Below, piece by piece: positions 58,072 to 64,000 of a stretch of 64,000 bases of DNA. This stretch comes from Halocafeteria seosinensis (Eukaryota; Sar; Bigyra; Bicosoecida). Each line of letters starts with the position of its first letter. Positions within the stretch are counted from its first letter, which is position 1. The translations under genes were made by a program, and so were the position numbers. The notes below the pieces were generated by a model that was not told the origin of the DNA, did not search any database, and was given only the letters and a program-made list of their open reading frames with translations. The stretch lies in assembly GCA_001687465.1 (NCBI GenBank), contig LVLI01000196.1:146787-210786 (forward strand), in the 5' to 3' direction.

Positions 58072-59467
58072 ATGTCCCACAAGCCACTTTTCAGGCTTAA
58101 ATTCCTCGAGGAAGGCAATGCTCAGACTCTGTTGAAGAATGGAGTTCGCACCTGTGGAGACCTACTCCAATGTAGTACGGCCGATATTATGGCCATGATG
58201 CCTTCCCTGAACCGATTGGAAGCTATGGAGGTATTGGAAAAATGCGCACAAGAACTTGCGCCTCCGGCACGGACGGCAAACACACTGTGGGAGGAATGGC
58301 AGACAAAACCTCATGCTATCCGTACCCAAATACCCCTGTTGGACGGGGCGCTTCACGACGGCATTCCCCTAGGCTCCATTACGGAAGTAAGAGCTACAGC
58401 ACAAGATCGATTATATTGGCACTCATTCGGGTGATATTTTTCTGGTCTTGTATCGCAGTTATGCGGACCTGCTGGGTTGGGGAAAACGCAATTCGCCCTG
58501 TCCCTATCGGTCATTACTCTTACAGACAACTTCGATTCCTCCGTTGTTTATATCGATACCGAAGGCAAAGTTTCAGCAAATAGGTAAAATTCGCATTCAG
58601 TGGTTTATTTTGAGTCTCGGTGCTAGTAATTGTGACTCGTTTACGCAGGGTAAAAGAAATAGCCGAGCGACGATTCCGTGCAATTTACGATGCTTCAGTG
58701 GAAGAGAACGCTGAGGAAAACCTGAGCAAAATGTTGAAGAGATTATACGGTATGCAACGTTTGCGCCACCAACAATTACTATGATGTCTTTTCAAGATGC
58801 TACTCTGTTGGCCTGCAGTATGGACAACTGATAACACTTCGTCGTTTGAAAGCTTCCTCAACGACTTAGATACTAGAATCGTTAACGAGGATATAAAGCT
58901 AATTGTCATTGACAGTATTGCCGCTTTAGTTCGAGGAGTACGTGTTTTGTGGGCTCATAATTGTAAACCGCAGCTGGCATTGCATTTATTTTTTTTTCTC
59001 CCTTTAACAATTGATAGGCACAGTCGAACGGCGATCAGAACTTTGTACAACGACAGGAGCAACTGGTTAGACAGGCCGCCACACTCAAGCAACTAGCCGA
59101 ACAATTTCACATTGGTGTCGTTGTCACAAATCAAGTCACTACTCATCTGTCCAAAGATGGAATGTTTGGTAGCTATGACGTGTCAACGGATAGCGGCGGG
59201 ACGCAAATGCACGGCGCTACTGGACAACAGTTAAGTCCTGCTCTTGGAACTGCATGGTCACATGCCGTCAACACGCGGTTAGCACTAGACTACGGTGATG
59301 CGGAATGGAGGGCAAAATATCTTTCAACAGTTGAAGAAGAAACCCGTACTCCAAGAAGGGAGAATTACAGAAGATTGACTATAGCGAAGTCTCCAGTGGC
59401 GCCCAACATCAGTATTCCATATTATATATCAGGAACAGGGATCTGTAGCATACACACTTTAGGATAG
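58072..59467 (+). CDS. RAD51B-like recombinase paralog
   Basis: Five exons (58072-58386, 58459-58583, 58649-58749, 58819-58937, 59018-59467) give 369 residues, as in human RAD51B (350-384). A helix-hairpin-helix-like N-terminus (LLKNGVRTCGDLLQC) precedes the RecA core: Walker A GPAGLGKT (about 108-115), VVYIDTEGKVSANR, Walker B IKLIVIDSIAALV (about 206-218), and VVVTNQVTTHLS. The block LGTAWSHAVNTRLAL followed by RRLTIAKSPVAPN is the RAD51B version rather than RAD51, DMC1, RAD51C or XRCC2. It should support homologous recombination within a BCDX2-type complex. Its last 9 bases overlap the stop end of the opposite-strand HisRS gene. Confidence 0.9.
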
Positions 59468-62400
59468 CGCGCACGTGCACTTCCGTAAATACTCTGGCAA
59501 TTCTTTTCTTGATACGACTTCTTCCGTTTTTTCGTCCAAGTTCTTGACATTGACAGTGCCAGCTTCAACTTCGCTTTCCCCTACGATCACCATAAACGGG
59601 ATCTCCTCGGACAAGGCTTGCTTGAGTTGCTTATCCATCTTCGGTGAAGCATGATAAAATGTCTTGGCGCTGATGCCCGCATCCCACAGCTCAGAGCATA
59701 TTTGAACGCGGTGGCTTGTCAAGTGGGCTTCGGTTCCCGCTGATGCCACCAATACGTTCACCGGAGTTGTCTTGTAGCCGCCCTTCTTCTTCGCCTCCTC
59801 TTCCATTATCGCAAAAATCCTTTCTATTCCGATACTGACACCCACACAAGGTATATTTTCCCCGGAAGTTGAGAACATGCCGACCAAGTTGTCATACCGG
59901 CCCCCAGCAGCGATAGAGCCGACAGCTACTGACGGATCAGTCAACACAGCTTCATATATCACCCCGGTGTAGTAGTCAAGCCCTCGGGCTAAGCTAAGGT
60001 CGAAATGGGTTTGCTTGAGCACACCCATATCGTTCAAGAAGGTAAATAGTTGTGAGAGCTCATCAAGAGACTTCCTTGCGCCTTGGTGAGTGGAGCAAAA
60101 GCTCGCAGACGACTGTAACTCCGCTAGAAGGTCCTGTGGCTCTCCAGCGCGGAGCACCATGTCGCCAACCTGATCAGCCACACTTTCACTCAGACCCTTG
60201 TCCACGATCATCTCATGGCGTACGGTATCCCAAGATTCTTTGTCCAACTTGTCAATTGAACTACAGATCACCTTGAATTTATGAGAAGGGACGCCGGCGA
60301 TTTCAAGCATCGCGTCGAGGAGGCCTCTGTGATTTAGTTTAATCTCGAAACTGCCAATCGGAAGCTGATTCAGTATCTCACACGCGACCTTAATAACTTC
60401 CGCGTCGGGAAGCATCGGTATCGATGAAGCTCCCGCAATATCCAGGTCACATTGGTAGAATTCTCGATATCTCCCTTTGGTGATATTAGGTTGGTCGCGA
60501 CGGTATACCTTGCTAATATGGTAACGCTTTATTGTCTGGATTTTATTCATAGCCACATAGCGGGCAAACGGGACCGTGAGGTCATACCGCAGACATAGAG
60601 CCTCCCCTCCTTGGTCTGCCAAATCATATATGAGTTTCCCGCCTTCCTCCCCATACTTGCCGAGTAACGTTTCACGGCATTCGAAAACTGGGGTATCAAT
60701 TTGTACCGCTCCATGACGCTTGAAGACGTTCTTGATGATAGAAAAGGCCTTCTCACGTACTTCCATTTGCTCTGGAGAAAAGTCTCGGGTACCCTTGGGA
60801 ATCTTCGGACGCCGCCGAGCGCCTCCGGAACTAATCTCATCCAGGATACGTTCAATTTTATCGAATATCGGTTTTTCAGTCTCAGCAATTTCTGGATTCC
60901 AAAAGTTCAGCCCTCGGTGCAACACATTCACCGGTAGCTCTATAACAGGGGTAAACCCATTTTCATCTTCTTCCGCACGCTTAGGATCTTGTTGAGCAGC
61001 TACTTCGTAAAGCATTGCTCGTAAGCGCCGGGTTCCGGCACCCAAACCCAAAAGCGCACCAGCTGAGGTCTTTTTGGCTGCCTTTTCTGCAGCTTTTCGA
61101 GCCTTCTCAGCCCGTTTCTCCGCGGCTTTTTTTTCTCTTTCTCTAACTTTTTCCTTCTCTTCCTCAGTTGAGCAGGCCGCTAATTTCTTTTCCAGGTCTT
61201 CCTTTTCTTTCTCCGCTTGCTCCTTTTCACGTTGTTTGCGTGCCTGTGTTTTCTGTTTTTGTCGTTCTTGTACTTCAGCTTCTCTCTGAGCCAACAGGTG
61301 GTCATCAATAGATATTTCTTGTGAAAATGCCTCATGGCATGATTCGAGGAGTGAGTAGAACTGAAAGAGAGCCTCTAGGCTGTTTGGATAACCACGGTTC
61401 TCCCAATCGCACACTTCGCCACTAGAAAGTTCTGTCAGATCGCATGCAATCTTGCCAAAGTTAGTGCAGCTTCCAAGAACTGAAGTTCGTTGATCAACTC
61501 CGGATACCACTGCTCCCAAAGCTTTCGATGCCCATACAGCCACAGACGAGAAAGGAAACGCGTGGAAGAGCCCTTTGTGCTCGCTATTATCAGTCCCGGA
61601 TTTCTCAAACGGAACAGCATTCAGCTCGACTTTAGCTGCCCTCTCGAACTCTAGAGAGGATTCATACAGTGGGCCGTGGATTTGATGCGCACAGTCCAGG
61701 GCATCATTACCGAAGCCAGCAGGTAGCTTCCCTCGTTGGCATTCCGTACTGTCTTCCAAAAGCAGCCGAAGGGTTGTTGATGAAAGAACTTGACCACACT
61801 GTGGGCGCGCTACGTCGGTATACTTCGGGTCAAATATAGATGGGTCTCCTTTCATCGCCTCGTAGGATAATGCCGTGGCCAGGTCTGCTATGTAGGCAGC
61901 AGACCTCAATCCTACCGCAACTATAGCACTAAGAGCAGCGACACTAAACGATCCTCTCCAAATCGCTGCCGTATCTCCCTTGCTTAACGCTACATTGTTA
62001 TCCAGCAGGAATCGCAAGATATCCGCTGACAAAGAATTCAGACAGAGTGTCGGCAGAGTATTGCTGTTGAGAGAGTCCGCCAGGAATTTCACTGCATTCT
62101 GGGAAGTTCCAATCCCTTCCTGCAAGTACCATTTGTCATCATGCAATTTTGTACAGTATATCCATCCGAACGCGAACTTAAGAGACCCTACCTGCAACAG
62201 CATCCTGGCGCAAGCTGCCAGGACACCTCGAGTTAGTTTCGCCGGTAGTTCAGACCCTTGTTGAATACTCGTCGCGCTTTCCGAAAACAATGAAGTCTCG
62301 TCCGAGCTTGATACCTCTTTCAGCTGCAAAGAGAACACGAAATTACGTAGATTGATGCCCGGGTCAGTGTCACTTTCAGCCCAAAGTTTCCCTCTCTAAC

Positions 62401-62557
62401 AGTCTTAGACCGGTATTTCTAGGGCTTGATGGACGATGATGCGTACCTTAGACACAGCTGCAGGGTCTAATGCTACTCGATATTGCTTCCAAGCAATCTG
62501 TACGAGCTCCACAGGCGTGAACTGTCCTGGGCCCAGGACCACTACTTGGCTGCTCAT
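59459..62557 (-). CDS. Histidyl-tRNA synthetase with aromatic-lyase-like N-terminal domain
   Basis: Two exons (62557-62447 and 62323-59459, 123-nt intron) give 991 residues. Residues 1 to about 330 resemble histidine/phenylalanine ammonia-lyase: ALSYEAMKG, then IFDPKYTDVARPQCGQ near residue 200 match the lyase helical core. No Ala-Ser-Gly that could form the MIO cofactor is seen, so lyase activity is unlikely. A Lys/Glu-rich coiled coil follows (about 390-450). The class II synthetase core starts near 545: KGTRDFSP (motif 1 region), YRRDQPNITKGRYREFYQCD (motif 2), ARGLDYYTGVIYEAV (His-specific), and GVSIGIERIFAI (motif 3), then the anticodon domain. Plant cytosolic HisRS has, to my knowledge, a comparable N-terminal extension. 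Function: charging tRNA-His. Confidence 0.93.
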
Positions 62558-62699
62558 GACCAAAGACAGGAGTAGGGGGCAATACTGCTCACTCCGTATC
62601 GCAATATACACGAACAGGGCAAGATAAATGCGTAAACAAGTTTGTTTCTAGCTTTTACTTCAATTCGTGGTAGTGATGAACTGCTATGATCAATACACC

Positions 62700-62810
62700 A
62701 CCAAGTGGGGCGTGGGGCACAACTTTTTTTCCCCGTGCCACCCTGGCAGTGCCACGCCAGCCCAAAAGTTTGCCAAAACACTTGGCATGCCAACGTGGCA
62801 TGCCAAAATT
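62700..62810. repeat. Candidate hAT terminal/subterminal repeat region
   Basis: GTGCCAC/GGCATGCC-type motifs crowd here, including two neighbouring copies of TGGCATGCCAA (about 62783-62793 and 62796-62806). CAAGTGGGGCGTGGGGCAC at 62702 resembles a hAT terminal sequence. It lies just outside the transposase remnant. The other end and the 8-bp target duplication are not visible, so the boundary is a guess. Confidence 0.4.
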
Positions 62811-62890
62811 ACAAAATGTTCTCAAAGTATGTAATGCGGCGCGTTTTCGCCGGTATTTTTGTAGTGTTGGTCTATTTTTGTTTCGAATTT

Positions 62891-64000
62891 TTAGCTAGAA
62901 GCGCCTCGACAGTCCAATCGTACTCGTCCTGTAGTTTTCCTTCCTTCTTCCTGCTCCGCTGCCTCTTTGGATCTAATCCCAATAACCAGAGGATGGGCTA
63001 GGTCAACAACATCCTCCGGGGTAAATTTAGCACGCTTAGTCATCCCTTCAAGAATGAGCGCAACGTTTATCTCTATACCCGTTTCCGTTTGTAAAATGGC
63101 TTGGTCGGCACCCACTTCGTCGGAGGCAGTGAACGCCTCTTCATTGTCGGGCCCGCTGCTGTTCAAAGAAGGTGACGTTGCCGAAGCCGACTGGCTGTTA
63201 GAAGAGGAATCCGAAGATGCCGCCAATGATTCATTGCTACATGACGGTGACTCTGTCTCGCCTGATAAATTGGAGGACTTGGACTTCGATTGATTGTCGT
63301 ATACAGCCAAGATAGATTGGTCATTGGCTTCTTCGCATCTTCAGCCACATAGAAGAACTTACTTTGAGCAAGCATTTTCAGTTTCTCAAGTTTGAGACTG
63401 CTTTGTGAGTCTGTGTGTATCGCGCCGAGGTGGCTGAGCAGCCACTCAACTTCGACGCTAGTCGGCTTTATTTTGAAGAGTTTGAGAGCAAGTGCGCGTA
63501 GAGGACCGCCGGTTCTTTCATCAATTTGTTCCCAGTATGTAAGGGCGTCATACTGCCACCACTTTGCTCATGTTTTCCATCCATTTCTGCATGACATTGG
63601 AAGTCACATTGACAAGCTTTCGGAGCTGCGGTACTCCGTCGAAATATCGACGACATTTAAAACGCGGGATGTTCACCTATCTTGCCGATGTTGTATCCAT
63701 TTAAGCTTCTTCGTTTTTTGTCACTCCAACCATCAAACTGCAAGGTGTATCCTCCATCGCTTTCACGGATATCTGACCACATTACTTGCCAGATTCTGGC
63801 GTGCTCGGTCTGCAAGATTCGCGTGTCCATCGTTTCACGTGATACTCGTGCGTATGCAGGTCGGAGGCGGGATATAAACTCTTTCCATCTTGAATTGCGT
63901 AATACATTGAATGGAATGTTGCAAGCTATCAAAGCTCGAATCAGCAAAAAATGAACCTGCTCTGCAGCTTTGGCTGTCGTTACGAACGAAAGCGTACCAG
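62891..64000 (-). pseudogene. Decayed hAT-family transposase (DUF659 and C-terminal dimerisation parts)
   Basis: Reading on the minus strand from the window edge, 63947-63657 encodes a DUF659-like hAT segment (ACNIPFNVLRNSRWKEFISR, then TLQFDGWSDKKRRS). After only about 100 bp and a frame change, 63560-63360 encodes the hAT C-terminal dimerisation region (ALTYWEQIDERTGGPLRALA, then FKIKPTSVEVEWLLSHLG). In intact hAT transposases several hundred residues of RNase H core separate these, so the middle is deleted. A Ser-rich tail in another frame follows to 62891 and may or may not be spliced on. The 5' part lies beyond the window. It cannot code a working transposase. Confidence 0.75.

Noticed and set aside
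11149-62557. Cluster of genome-maintenance genes (Ku80, DONSON, RAD51B, CenH3) as a functional island
   Set aside because: They are spread over 60 kb, on both strands, mixed with unrelated genes, as expected by chance in a compact genome.

Overview
This window is nuclear DNA of a eukaryote. It holds 24 protein-coding genes on both strands; 22 of the models contain introns. The introns are short (57-140 nt) and have G at donor position +5. The gene set includes RNA polymerase II RPB1 with a heptad C-terminal domain, a centromeric histone H3, Ku80, RAD51B, PTEN, Rab11, and ER/Golgi enzymes. Intergenic gaps are mostly 30-700 bp and several gene pairs converge within 100 bp, so the genome is compact. 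A free-living protist, most likely an alga, fits best. Hints are a histidyl-tRNA synthetase with an aromatic-lyase-like N-terminus (plant-type), a UbiC/DUF98 chorismate-lyase-like gene, a glutaredoxin-DUF547 fusion and a Cys-rich module I associate with algal glycan enzymes. I see no proof of a plastid here and do not name a species.

Layout. 1-3.4 kb: the 3' part of a PAXBP1/GCFC-type gene converges on a CenH3 gene, followed by 1.7 kb without a gene. 3.4-10.8 kb: two-pore channel, nuclear poly(A) polymerase, PC4/Sub1 coactivator (minus). 11-19 kb: Ku80, cytochrome b561 (minus), a MULAN-like mitochondrial RING E3, and a convergent tandem-RWD zinc-finger protein (minus). 19-31 kb: three-domain sulfurtransferase, CacyBP/SIP (minus), chorismate-lyase-like (minus), the Golgi coiled-coil protein CASP, a sterol/C25-hydroxylase-like oxygenase (minus), glutaredoxin-DUF547, and an unknown gene. 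31-46 kb: RPB1, Rab11, and a very large unknown protein. 45.7-62.6 kb: a GH47 mannosidase (minus), PTEN (minus), DONSON (minus), an ankyrin-like protein, RAD51B, and histidyl-tRNA synthetase (minus). The last 1.3 kb is the end of a decayed hAT transposon.

The genes do not form one pathway. Several themes recur: chromosome maintenance (CenH3, Ku80, RAD51B, DONSON), transcription and RNA processing (RPB1, PC4, poly(A) polymerase, GCFC), and endomembrane function (CASP, Rab11, GH47, two-pore channel). I see no defence island, CRISPR array or operon-like system.

All exon structures were assembled by eye. Each was accepted only when splice signals, reading phase and family conservation agreed. 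In every multi-exon model the total length is a multiple of three. Coordinates may be off by a base in places.
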